From the NCBI GenBank assembly GCA_024231375.1, contig JAAEQP010001118.1, positions 1 to 7,319 on the forward strand: a stretch of 7,319 nt of DNA. Direction: 5' to 3'. The translations under genes were made by a program, and so were the position numbers. Source of the stretch: a bacterium. Lineage in GTDB: Bacteria > Hydrogenedentota > Hydrogenedentia > Hydrogenedentiales > SLHB01. How positions within the stretch are numbered: the first letter of the stretch is position 1; the number at the start of each line of letters is the position of its first letter. This document shows, piece after piece, positions 1 through 5,766 of this stretch. The notes under the pieces are model-generated. The model saw nothing but the letters and a program-made list of their open reading frames with translations, searched no databases and was not told the DNA's origin.

Positions 1-314
1 GCCAAGTCCTCGAACTTGCGCACGAGGTTCGGAATCTCGCGGGTGTCAGGCAAGCGTTTCTGGAACTCGTCGACGAGCAATTCGATCTCGGCCGTTTTCG
101 CGCGTAGGGTTTCGATGTTGGCCTTCTTCTGTTCCGCTACTTGGAGGTCGGCCACAATCTGAGAGTCGTCGCGGATAAGCTGCTGGTAGCGGTCGTCCTG
201 GGCGCTACCGATGAAGAGCTTGAAGACGACGACCACGAGGGCGGTCAACCCAAGAATGGCGGCGACGGCCATCCAGTCTTTCGGCGTAACGGTGCCGCGA
301 AGGACCTCTTTCAT
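1..314 (-). CDS. pilO: Type IV pilus inner-membrane protein PilO (N-terminal part, runs off left edge)
   Basis: PilO pairs with PilN in the inner membrane and links cytoplasmic PilM to the periplasmic PilP/secretin part of the type IVa pilus machine. Only the first 104 codons are inside the window and no stop is reached. Seen in the translation: a short cytoplasmic N-terminus, one hydrophobic segment at about residues 14-35, then a charged Gln/Glu/Asp/Lys-rich coiled-coil stretch (about 40-86), then KRLPD at 87-91 followed by IPNLV. A coiled coil followed by an RLP-type motif is typical of PilO. The ATG at 312-314 overlaps the pilN stop as ATGA, and a GGGGAGGGG Shine-Dalgarno sits 7 bases upstream. 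Sequence similarity of PilO proteins is low, so the call rests on motif, topology and its place behind pilM and pilN. The C-terminal ferredoxin-like domain, and probably pilP and pilQ, should lie beyond the left edge. Confidence 0.92.
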   Translation of the reverse strand, partial: MKEVLRGTVTPKDWMAVAAILGLTALVVVVFKLFIGSAQDDRYQQLIRDDSQIVADLQVAEQKKANIETLRAKTAEIELLVDEFQKRLPDTREIPNLVRKFEDL

Positions 315-964
315 TTCGGTGCCCCTCCCCGTTTGATGAGGAACTGTAGCTCAAAGGCGCGGACAGGGTATTTCTCGAACTCAGTGTCGTTGAACTGAAC
401 CGGCTCCAATCGGAACATGGAGGCGAAATCAACGTTCTCAGTCACCTCATCCACGAGCGGGTTGACGGTCTTGCTGCCGTTGTTGTCTTCGACCACGTAG
501 CCCTTGACAATCAGAATCGGCCGGTCGCGCATTTCGTACTTCATGATGACCCGGTTGGGATCGTTCGGATCGGGCTGCGGGACTTTGACCGGAATCTTCT
601 TTTTGCCAAGCTTGATGTTGCTGTACCAGAAGTTCTCCGGGATCAGCTCACTCAACTGATGCAACTGCCGCGACCAGATGATCCGGTCGCTCACGATCTC
701 ATCAATCACCTGCACCTTGTCGGCCAACTGAATCTTCCGTTGCTCAAGTTGGTTGGACTCCTCAACAACGTCTTTGAGATCGTCGAGGGCCTTGATGTGG
801 ACCTGGTAATCGTTGTTCTTGCGGCGAATTTCGCTCTCGGTCTGCAGCCACCCGTTGACCAGGTAGAGGACGACGCCCAGAAAGACGACGGCGCTTAGGA
901 TGTAAGGCACCGGCGTCCGTTTGATAGGCCGAAGATGGTGAGGTAATAGGTTGATCCGGATCAT
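311..964 (-). CDS. pilN: Type IV pilus assembly protein PilN
   Basis: PilN is a bitopic inner-membrane protein. Its short cytoplasmic N-terminus docks into PilM and its periplasmic domain pairs with PilO. The 217-residue product opens with IRINLLP (residues 2-8), the conserved PilM-binding motif. It is followed by a transmembrane helix (about 19-40), a long charged coiled coil (about 42-95), the stretch SRQLHQLSELIPENFWYSN at about 98-116, and a C-terminal mixed fold containing ILIVKGYV (150-157). Between the first predicted strand (NIKL, 116-119) and ILIVKGYV lies a roughly 25-residue Lys/Pro/Asp-rich loop (KKKIPVKVPQPDPNDP), larger than the tight turn I expect there in PilN. The start overlaps the pilM stop as ATGA and the stop overlaps the pilO start the same way, so translation of all three is probably coupled. 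A GAGGGGGG stretch about 10 bases upstream can act as ribosome binding site. Confidence 0.95.
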   Translation of the reverse strand: MIRINLLPHHLRPIKRTPVPYILSAVVFLGVVLYLVNGWLQTESEIRRKNNDYQVHIKALDDLKDVVEESNQLEQRKIQLADKVQVIDEIVSDRIIWSRQLHQLSELIPENFWYSNIKLGKKKIPVKVPQPDPNDPNRVIMKYEMRDRPILIVKGYVVEDNNGSKTVNPLVDEVTENVDFASMFRLEPVQFNDTEFEKYPVRAFELQFLIKRGGAPK

Positions 965-2205
965 AGTTCCGCGGCCCCCCTCACGGCCAAGCCCACCGCC
1001 ACCATGAACAGGGCGGGGTGTTCGGCCATTTTGTCGAGCGATGTCTTGTCGCCCATCATCAGGGCGCTCGACGTCGGGTCAGCGATTTCGGCCTCAAGGC
1101 CGAGCTCCTCGCTGAGCGTGTTCTTCAGTTGGGGCAGATGGGCCACGCCGCCGCTCACGATGAGGCGATCCACGGGCTGCTCGTAGAGTTGCTGCTCGTA
1201 GTAGTCAAAGGAACGGCGAACCTCGGCCACCAGACGGCCGAGAGGCATAGACAGAATCTCCTTGATGTCCTGCTCCTGCGGCGGCGCGCCAGCGCTCGCG
1301 GGCTCCGCGGGTCCGCCGAGATCGTCGCCCAGCCCGCCGAGCTCTTCATCCAGCGGATCGAGGAGCGATCCCCCCAGACTCAGGTCGTCTTCAGGCGGCG
1401 GTTCGGCACTGGGGAGCTCCTCCGTGGGCTCGCCCGGTGGCTCAGCGTCAGGCGGCAGGTCCTCCCCATCGATGCTACTGGCGCTTTCATGCACCAACAG
1501 GCGCTCGGCTTCGTCCAACTCACATCGTCGGCCCTTCGAAATGGCCTGAATGAGTTCGCGGGCGCCCCAGTTCACGTCGCGGATGAAGTTGGACACGCCA
1601 TCTTTCACGAAGTGGATGCTGGTGGTGCTGGCGCCCAGGTTGATGAGCGCCACGGATTCGCCGACCCGCAGAAAATCGCACCCTTCGGCCGCATCGGCCA
1701 AGGCGAGCGAATCGACGCCGAGCACGGCGTACTGAACACCGGATTCGTCGGCCACCTGCACGCGCGAATCGATAACTTCGGATTTGGCGGCGACCAGCAG
1801 GATCTTGAGCATGCTGGAATCGCCTTCCGTGACCCGGTCGAGTACGGTCCAGTCGAGGAAGACCTCGGAAAGCTCGTAAGGGATGTTCTGGCCGGCTTCG
1901 GCTTCGATGGAAGCGGCAAGTTGGTCTTGCGGCATTTCCGGAAACCGGGGATAACGAATCACCACGGTCTGGGCGGGTAGTGCACCGACCACAAGACTCT
2001 GGGCGAGCGGCATGCGGCGCAAGGCTTCGCGGACCGCGTCGCCTTGGGCGACGATGGGGTCGGCGTTGTACTGGCCACGGTCTATGGGGGCATATCCTGC
2101 TGCATCGACGCGAAGGCGGCCGCCCGCTTTGGAGATCTGAACGGTCTTTACGGAGTGTGACCCGATGTCGATGCTGATGGCCTTGATAGGCTTAGAGAAT
2201 AACAT
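961..2205 (-). CDS. pilM: Type IV pilus assembly protein PilM (actin-like ATPase) with an enlarged acidic linker
   Basis: PilM is a cytoplasmic actin/FtsA-like ATP-binding protein that binds the PilN N-terminus and connects the pilus motor to the membrane complex. The 414-residue product shows the family signatures in order: DIGSHSVK (13-20, phosphate 1 loop), RYPRFP (84-89), LVAAKSEVID (137-146), GVDSLAL (163-169), LINLGASTTSI (188-198, phosphate 2), the DEAERLL helix (231-237), RRSFDYYEQQ (330-339) and the adenosine-site SGGVAHLPQL (351-360). PilM is usually about 350 residues. The extra length lies at about residues 240-312, between the AER helix and the helix before RRSFDYY, and is rich in Pro, Glu, Asp and Gly, so probably disordered. 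The start is fixed from above: an in-frame TAA directly precedes the ATG. GGAG lies 11 bases upstream. It is the first gene of pilMNO and probably uses the promoter at 2330-2358. Confidence 0.97.
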   Translation of the reverse strand: MLFSKPIKAISIDIGSHSVKTVQISKAGGRLRVDAAGYAPIDRGQYNADPIVAQGDAVREALRRMPLAQSLVVGALPAQTVVIRYPRFPEMPQDQLAASIEAEAGQNIPYELSEVFLDWTVLDRVTEGDSSMLKILLVAAKSEVIDSRVQVADESGVQYAVLGVDSLALADAAEGCDFLRVGESVALINLGASTTSIHFVKDGVSNFIRDVNWGARELIQAISKGRRCELDEAERLLVHESASSIDGEDLPPDAEPPGEPTEELPSAEPPPEDDLSLGGSLLDPLDEELGGLGDDLGGPAEPASAGAPPQEQDIKEILSMPLGRLVAEVRRSFDYYEQQLYEQPVDRLIVSGGVAHLPQLKNTLSEELGLEAEIADPTSSALMMGDKTSLDKMAEHPALFMVAVGLAVRGAAEL

Positions 2206-2329
2206 TTAGACGGGTTCTCCATAGCTCGGACATGGCGATTCCGGCCTTCTCCTCCACCATACAAACAAGCCCTTCCAGCATGCGCCCACGGCCGTACGTC
2301 AGGGATCCCCGCCCCTATGTCGCAATCCA

Positions 2330-2358
2330 AGACTAGCAAAAATATGAGAATTTGTCAA
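2330..2358 (-). promoter_or_regulatory. Sigma-70-type promoter of the pilMNO operon
   Basis: Read on the minus strand, a perfect -35 box TTGACA (2353-2358) is followed by a 17-base spacer and TAGTCT (2330-2335), a moderate match to TATAAT. Transcription would start near 2323, about 118 bases before the pilM ATG. The surroundings (2335-2400) are much richer in A and T than the genes on either side, including an A/T tract upstream of the -35 box that could act as an UP element. The long leader leaves room for regulation, but I recognise no riboswitch or operator in it. Confidence 0.65.
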
Positions 2359-2437
2359 CTCTTAATCAAGCAAAACTCGAAAAATCCTACTCCCCATCCT
2401 TCCCCGTGGTTTTCTTCCCCCTGGAGCTTACAAGGCC

Positions 2438-2446
2438 ATTATACCA
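2438..2446 (-). promoter_or_regulatory. Possible extended -10 promoter upstream of pilM
   Basis: On the minus strand the sequence reads TGGTATAAT: a perfect -10 box (2438-2443) with the TGN extension. The best upstream hexamer, CTGCAA at 18 bases, is a poor -35 box, which extended -10 promoters tolerate. It could be a second, distal start for pilMNO or the start of a small leader RNA. No terminator is evident between it and pilM. Confidence 0.35.
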
Positions 2447-2560
2447 GCACTTACCGGATCTTGCAGGGGATCGCGCAGTTCGCCGGGTAGAGGAGTTGAG
2501 GCGTGGGGTATTCAGTTGACGTTGTGCATGGGCGAGTGGACTTGGAATCGGTCGTGGCGC

Positions 2561-2602
2561 GGAAACAAAGCAGGCGGGATAGTGTGAGCTACCCCGCCCT
2601 GC
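2561..2602 (-). terminator. Rho-independent terminator of the 6S RNA gene
   Basis: On the minus strand GCAGGGC-GGGGTAG, loop CTCACA, CTATCCC-GCCTGC form a long GC-rich hairpin with one bulged G and one G-T pair. It is followed directly by TTTGTTTCC (2569 down to 2561). The T run exists only on the minus side, so it works in that direction. The 5' arm of this hairpin is the same strand that closes the 6S RNA. Confidence 0.8.
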
Positions 2603-2796
2603 AAAGAGTCCCCGCTCGTGCCGTTGTGAGAGAAACTCGTTTGAACCTACCTCTGTAGGGGGGTGCCCTCACAGTAGCCCTCCGACGTCCGCTCAAGGCG
2701 GCTTGCCGTCAACTACCGAATGTCGGACTCCCGGTTCAAACATTAGGCTCAGAGTTTAACTCGCCACTGTCGAACACAGCAGGGAAAACCGTAGCA
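2588..2796 (-). ncRNA. ssrS: 6S RNA
   Basis: 6S RNA is a small RNA of about 180-200 nt that mimics an open promoter, binds the housekeeping RNA polymerase holoenzyme in stationary phase and is released when polymerase copies a short product RNA from it. Seen here on the minus strand: CCCTGC near the 5' end (2784-2779) pairs with GCAGGG near the 3' end (2602-2597), and GCTAC (2795-2791) can pair with GTAGC (2592-2588), closing a long rod. TGTGTTCG follows the 5' stem. CTCTGAGCCTAAT corresponds to the E. coli CCCTGAGCCGAT region where product-RNA synthesis starts. A perfect 9-bp stem (GTTTGAACC 2741-2733 with GGTTCAAAC 2647-2639) plus TCCGAC/GTCGGA form the inner arm. A strong promoter and a terminator flank it. 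The length matches the family. Exact ends are inferred; the primary transcript probably runs on to about 2561. Confidence 0.86.
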
Positions 2797-2801
2797 TCTT
2801 G

Positions 2802-2830
2802 AGTGTATCAAACGGGCCGGGATTGGTCAA
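2802..2830 (-). promoter_or_regulatory. Sigma-70-type promoter of the 6S RNA gene
   Basis: The minus strand has TTGACC (2825-2830), a 17-base spacer, and TACACT (2802-2807), with G and A completing GATACACT. Transcription would start at about 2795-2797, just before the 5' arm of the RNA. An AT-rich stretch (about 2847-2872) lies further upstream. Confidence 0.7.
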
Positions 2831-3068
2831 GGGTTCCATGTGCGCAAAATGCGTAAATAAATTAAACATTACTTCGTTTCCCTGGATAGGCACGGGAATC
2901 GAGGTCCTGCCCTCTCGTTCGGGCTCAGCCGCCGTAAGTCCTGCACCTTGGGTATGATGGCCTTTGTGGGAACGGTGCCCATGTGCTACTCTGAGGATCC
3001 GCGTTGGACTTCCAGGGCCGGGGCAACCGGAGTGGCGGTTTGGCGGAATCACGGAAGGAGCAACGAAC
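2831..3068. other. Intergenic region between the 6S RNA promoter and the aldo/keto reductase gene
   Basis: No gene is supported here. The left end is AT-rich (2847-2872) and may help the minus-strand 6S promoter. The plus-strand transcription unit must be promoted from this region or from further left, but I find no good hexamer pair: TATGAT at 2953-2958 is a fair -10 box without a -35 match. The reading frame of the reductase stays open back to an ATG at 2964, but that extension lacks a ribosome binding site and does not look like the family. Confidence 0.4.
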
Positions 3069-4067
3069 ATGAGATACCGGCAACTCGGACGGAGCGACTT
3101 GCAGGTGCCGGTCGTGAGCTTCGGGGCTTGGGCCATCGGGGGCTGGATGTGGGGCGGAACGGACGATGACGCGGCGGTGGACGCGATCCGGAAGGCCATC
3201 GACTGTGGAATCACGTGCGTCGACACGGCGGCGATGTACGGACAGGGACATAGCGAACGTGTCGTGGGAAAAGCGATTGCCGGTCGGCGGGACGGCGTGG
3301 TGGTTGCCACGAAGTGTGGGTTGCGGTGGAACCTGGAGGAGGGGCAATTCTACTTCGACTCCCAGGACAACGAGGGCAACCCGATCAGGGTGTACCGGAA
3401 TCTGAAGGCAGATTCCATCAAATATGAGTGCGAGCAAAGCCTGAAACGTTTGGGCGTGGACACCATCGACCTGTATCAGTGCCACTGGCCGGAGTCGACG
3501 ACACCGCTCGAAGAGACGATGGGCGCTCTGCTGGACCTCCAGAAGGAGGGAAAGATACGCGCCATCGGGGTCAGCAATTTCACGCCGGAAATGATGACGG
3601 AATGCCTGCGCCACGGGTTGATCGCCAGCGACCAGCCTCCGTACAGCGCGCTGAATCGCGGTATGGAAGCGGATGTGGCCCCGTTCTGCGCGGAGAACAA
3701 CGTCGGGATTCTGGCGTACAGCCCCATCGCGCAGGGGTTGCTGACGGGCAAGGTGACCGCGGATAGGGTGTTCAAGGAAGGCGATCACCGGGCGGGGAAA
3801 CCATGGTTCCAGCCAAAGAACCTGGAACGGCTGCACCGGGATCTGCTGGACAAGGTGAGGCCCATTGCGGACGCGCACGATGCGACGCTGGGGCAGGTGT
3901 TCATCGCGTGGACGGTGGAACAGCCGGGCATCACGACGGCGATTGTGGGCGCGCGCAACGAACAGCAGGCGGAGGAGAACGCAAGGGCAGGCGACCTGGA
4001 GTTGAACCAAGACGAACTGGCCACGATCCGGTCGCTTGTGGAAGCCCTGGGCGAACCCGAGGCATAG
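3069..4067 (+). CDS. Aldo/keto reductase family oxidoreductase
   Basis: The 332-residue product is a cytoplasmic NAD(P)H-dependent (beta/alpha)8-barrel reductase of carbonyl compounds or, in reverse, oxidant of alcohols and sugars. The catalytic tetrad is intact: Asp52 (in VDTA), Tyr57 (MYGQGHSE), Lys82 (ATKCG) and His139 (QCHWPE). Other landmarks are IGVSNF (166-171), AYSPIAQGLLTGK (216-228), and the cofactor-binding end TAIVGARNEQQAEEN (290-304), where Arg296 and Gln/Asn residues usually grip the NADP 2'-phosphate. The long segment with FDSQDNEGNPIRV before the DTIDLYQ strand resembles the general-stress/perakine-reductase-like branch rather than the 280-residue aldose reductases. Start chosen at 3069 because GGAAGGAG lies 8 bases before it and residue 1 onward (MRYRQLGRSDLQV) matches typical family N-termini. 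The next gene begins 35 bases after the stop. Substrate cannot be read from the sequence. Confidence 0.95.
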   Translation: MRYRQLGRSDLQVPVVSFGAWAIGGWMWGGTDDDAAVDAIRKAIDCGITCVDTAAMYGQGHSERVVGKAIAGRRDGVVVATKCGLRWNLEEGQFYFDSQDNEGNPIRVYRNLKADSIKYECEQSLKRLGVDTIDLYQCHWPESTTPLEETMGALLDLQKEGKIRAIGVSNFTPEMMTECLRHGLIASDQPPYSALNRGMEADVAPFCAENNVGILAYSPIAQGLLTGKVTADRVFKEGDHRAGKPWFQPKNLERLHRDLLDKVRPIADAHDATLGQVFIAWTVEQPGITTAIVGARNEQQAEENARAGDLELNQDELATIRSLVEALGEPEA

Positions 4068-4102
4068 CGGGGTAAGGCACCCCTGAGGAAGGAACCGCTG
4101 CA

Positions 4103-5068
4103 ATGAAGATGCTGACTCTGACCGTGGCGCTGGTCTTGGGCGTCGCACTGACGGGCCATGCCGAGTTCAAACTCGAAGACGACGGCAAAGCGCTGACGGT
4201 GGTCGAAGACGGGAAACCCGTGTTGACGTACAAGTACGCGCGCGTCGACCCGCCGGAGAACGTGAGCAAGGAACGCTACTGGCGCATGAGCTACGTGCAT
4301 CCGCTCTACGGACTCGACGGCGATGTGTTGACCCAGGACTTCCCGGACGATCACCGGCACCACCGGGGCATCTTCTGGGCGTGGCCCCATTGCAGTGTGG
4401 GCGACCGGCGAATGGATACCTGGGCCATCGACAAGGTGCGCGAGCTGTTCGACGAATGGCTGGTGCGCGAGACGACCGAAGGGTTCGCGCGGCTGGGCGT
4501 GCAGAACCTGTGGAAGTTCGACGGCGAAGACGTAGCGCAGGTGCGCGAACGGGTGTTCATCACGGTGTATCCGGCGGACGAGGCGGGCCGGGCCGTCGAC
4601 TTCGTGCTCCAGTTTCAGAACGTGTCGAACGAGGTAGTGACCTTCCTGGGCGCGACCGACATCGACAAGAAGGTCGACGCCAAGGAAGCCAAAGGCTACG
4701 GTGGATTCTGCGTGCGGCCGGACAAGGGCCGCAAGCCGTTGTCGTTCACGTCGGCGATGGGTCCACAGAAGGACGACGTCCTCTCCCTCGATACGCCGTG
4801 GGTAGACGTGTCCATGCCCATCAAACCCGAAGGCGCGAGTTCGGGATTCGCCATCTTCCAGCATCCCGACAATCCCGGCTATCCACATCCGGGCTGGATC
4901 CTGCGGAACTACGGTTTCCTGGGCGCCTCGTGGCCGCGCAACGACCCATACACGCTCCAGCCGGGCGAGTACGTCGAGTTGCGATACCGGTTGTACGTCC
5001 ACCGCGGCGGCGCGGACGAAGGCAAGGTGGCCGACCGGTTCCAGACGTTCCTGGACGAGGCGAAGTAG
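4103..5068 (+). CDS. Secreted PmoA-like protein (DUF6807 family)
   Basis: The 321-residue product starts with a classic signal peptide: KM, a hydrophobic core LTLTVALVLGVALT, and a probable cut after GHA (residue 20), so it is periplasmic or secreted. Conserved-looking blocks are YVHPLYGLDGDVLTQDFPDDH (64-84), HRHHRGIFWAW (84-94), a Gly/Tyr block GYGGFCVRP (198-206) and NYGFLGASWP (269-278). The His-rich HRHHRG and the HPLYG/LTQDFP pattern are what I know from the family annotated as 'methane oxygenase PmoA' (PF14100). That name is misleading: these are not particulate methane monooxygenase subunits, and the function is unknown. In Planctomycetes, Verrucomicrobia and relatives such genes often sit near oxidoreductases and sugar-catabolic genes, which fits the aldo/keto reductase 35 bases upstream. 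The histidine cluster could bind metal or a sugar (inference). GGAAGGA lies 9 bases before the ATG. Confidence 0.9.
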   Translation: MKMLTLTVALVLGVALTGHAEFKLEDDGKALTVVEDGKPVLTYKYARVDPPENVSKERYWRMSYVHPLYGLDGDVLTQDFPDDHRHHRGIFWAWPHCSVGDRRMDTWAIDKVRELFDEWLVRETTEGFARLGVQNLWKFDGEDVAQVRERVFITVYPADEAGRAVDFVLQFQNVSNEVVTFLGATDIDKKVDAKEAKGYGGFCVRPDKGRKPLSFTSAMGPQKDDVLSLDTPWVDVSMPIKPEGASSGFAIFQHPDNPGYPHPGWILRNYGFLGASWPRNDPYTLQPGEYVELRYRLYVHRGGADEGKVADRFQTFLDEAK

Positions 5069-5085
5069 GGGCGCACGCACCGGAC

Positions 5086-5092
5086 GGGGAGG
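5086..5092 (+). promoter_or_regulatory. Ribosome binding site deciding a TTG start
   Basis: GGGGAGG lies 6 bases before TTG at 5099. No ATG or GTG occurs in this frame between the preceding stop (5066-5068) and the TTG, so the strong Shine-Dalgarno supports the rare start codon. Confidence 0.65.
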
Positions 5093-5098
5093 CTGTCC

Positions 5099-5728
5099 TT
5101 GAGGTCGTTCGCGCACTGGTCGTTGCGATACGCATGGGATCGGGGCTGGCTGTCTGTATACGAATGGACACACCGGGACGCCCCGTGGCTGACTCCTGAC
5201 GCAACAAGCTTCCTCGAAACACACCTCCAGAAGGACCACGTGGGGTTTGAATGGGGCGCCGGCCGCAGTACGGCGTGGCTCGCCCAGCGCGTCGCCCGTT
5301 TGACCAGTGTCGAGACCAACAAGACTTGGCTCGACACGGTGTCGAAGCAGCTTGAGACCCAGGGCCTTTCGAATGCTCACCTGCGCTACGTTGACGGCCA
5401 GTCGGCATCGCATGCCGGAGCCATTGCGGAGGAGAAGGACGCGAGCCTCGACTTCGTTCTCGTCGACGGGCTTCAGGACGACCGGGACGCATGCGCGCTG
5501 GCGGCGTTGCCTAAGATTCGGGGGGGGGGCATGCTGGTCGTCGACGACGTCCATCGCTACCTTCCGTCGGATTCGCGTTCGCCCTTGGCCCTGGGCACTG
5601 AGAAGCCCGGCGCCACCGAGACGTGGACCGAGGTGGCGCGCCTGCTGGACGACTGGCCGTGCGTGTGGACGAGCAGCGGGGTGACGGACACGGCCATCTG
5701 GACCAAGCCGGGCGCGCCAACGGCCTGA
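5099..5728 (+). CDS. Class I SAM-dependent methyltransferase-like protein
   Basis: The 209-residue product has the layout of a Rossmann-fold methyltransferase. Motif I is FEWGAGRST (50-58, glycine loop for S-adenosylmethionine); SVETNKTW (70-77) places an acidic residue, Glu72, at the end of strand 2. LDFVLVDGLQDDRDAC (117-132) resembles the DxVxVDGxxRxxC strand 4 of a small methyltransferase group with the FEWGxGxST motif, and RGGGMLVVDDV (141-151) is strand 5 with a DD pair. The methyl acceptor is unknown; I infer a small molecule or sugar because no RNA- or DNA-binding domain is visible. It starts with TTG behind GGGGAGG, 30 bases after the DUF6807 stop and in the same frame. Codons 141-144 contain ten consecutive G (5520-5529), so slippage would shift the frame right after motif strand 5 begins. 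Confidence 0.82.
   Translation: MRSFAHWSLRYAWDRGWLSVYEWTHRDAPWLTPDATSFLETHLQKDHVGFEWGAGRSTAWLAQRVARLTSVETNKTWLDTVSKQLETQGLSNAHLRYVDGQSASHAGAIAEEKDASLDFVLVDGLQDDRDACALAALPKIRGGGMLVVDDVHRYLPSDSRSPLALGTEKPGATETWTEVARLLDDWPCVWTSSGVTDTAIWTKPGAPTA
5520..5529 (+). repeat. G10 homopolymer inside the methyltransferase gene
   Basis: Ten consecutive G encode the end of Arg141 through Gly144. Losing one G would move translation to a frame that ends at 5684 with an unrelated tail; gaining one G would stop it at 5601. As given, the frame is intact on both sides and conserved-looking (GGGMLVVDD), so length 10 is the ON state. It may be a slippage tract or simply a glycine loop in GC-rich codons. Confidence 0.9.
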
Positions 5729-5749
5729 CGAAACGACCGGTGCGCACTA

Positions 5750-5756
5750 GGGGAGG
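5750..5756 (+). promoter_or_regulatory. Ribosome binding site deciding a second TTG start
   Basis: GGGGAGG, the same heptamer as before the methyltransferase, lies 10 bases before TTG at 5767. An in-frame GTG at 5740 has no Shine-Dalgarno, so TTG is the better start. Confidence 0.55.
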
Positions 5757-5766
5757 CGACCACGGA

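Larger units (their letters stand above)
2206..2560. other. Intergenic region between pilM and the 6S RNA gene
   Basis: I see no convincing protein gene in these 355 bases. Seen from the minus strand, it holds the 5' untranslated leader of pilM (about 118 bases from the predicted start), an AT-rich patch around 2335-2400 with the pilM promoter, and a second possible promoter near 2440. A short open frame on the minus strand (ATG at 2231-2233 or 2258-2260, stop at 2192-2194) overlaps the pilM start out of frame, but nothing shows it is translated. The plus strand shows no good promoter, only an isolated TTGACG at 2515-2520 with no matching -10 box. Confidence 0.5.

Noticed and set aside
1018..1980. 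Plus-strand open frame of 320 codons opposite pilM
   Set aside because: Shadow of pilM, whose motifs run through the whole interval.
2192..2233. Small minus-strand upstream frame (13 codons, or 22 from 2260) overlapping the pilM start
   Set aside because: Possible leader peptide, but the ribosome binding site is loosely placed and the short peptide has no recognisable feature.
2733..2741. GGTTCAAAC resembling a tRNA T-arm
   Set aside because: No acceptor, D-arm or anticodon arm fits around it; it is one side of a 9-bp stem inside the 6S RNA.
2964..3068. Upstream in-frame ATG extending the aldo/keto reductase by 35 residues
   Set aside because: No ribosome binding site, and the extra residues do not resemble family N-termini; the ATG at 3069 has GGAAGGAG.
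2925..4148. Minus-strand open frame of 407 codons opposite the aldo/keto reductase
   Set aside because: The plus-strand frame carries the full catalytic tetrad; the antisense product is Arg/Pro/His-rich with no domain.
4103..5068. Particulate methane monooxygenase subunit (PmoA) as suggested by the family name
   Set aside because: The product is a signal-peptide-bearing soluble protein without the multiple membrane helices of true PmoA.
3785..5554. Long minus-strand open frame (589 codons) opposite the reductase, DUF6807 and methyltransferase genes
   Set aside because: It is antisense to three well-supported genes, has an Arg/Val/His/Pro-rich composition typical of GC-rich shadow frames, and shows no motif.
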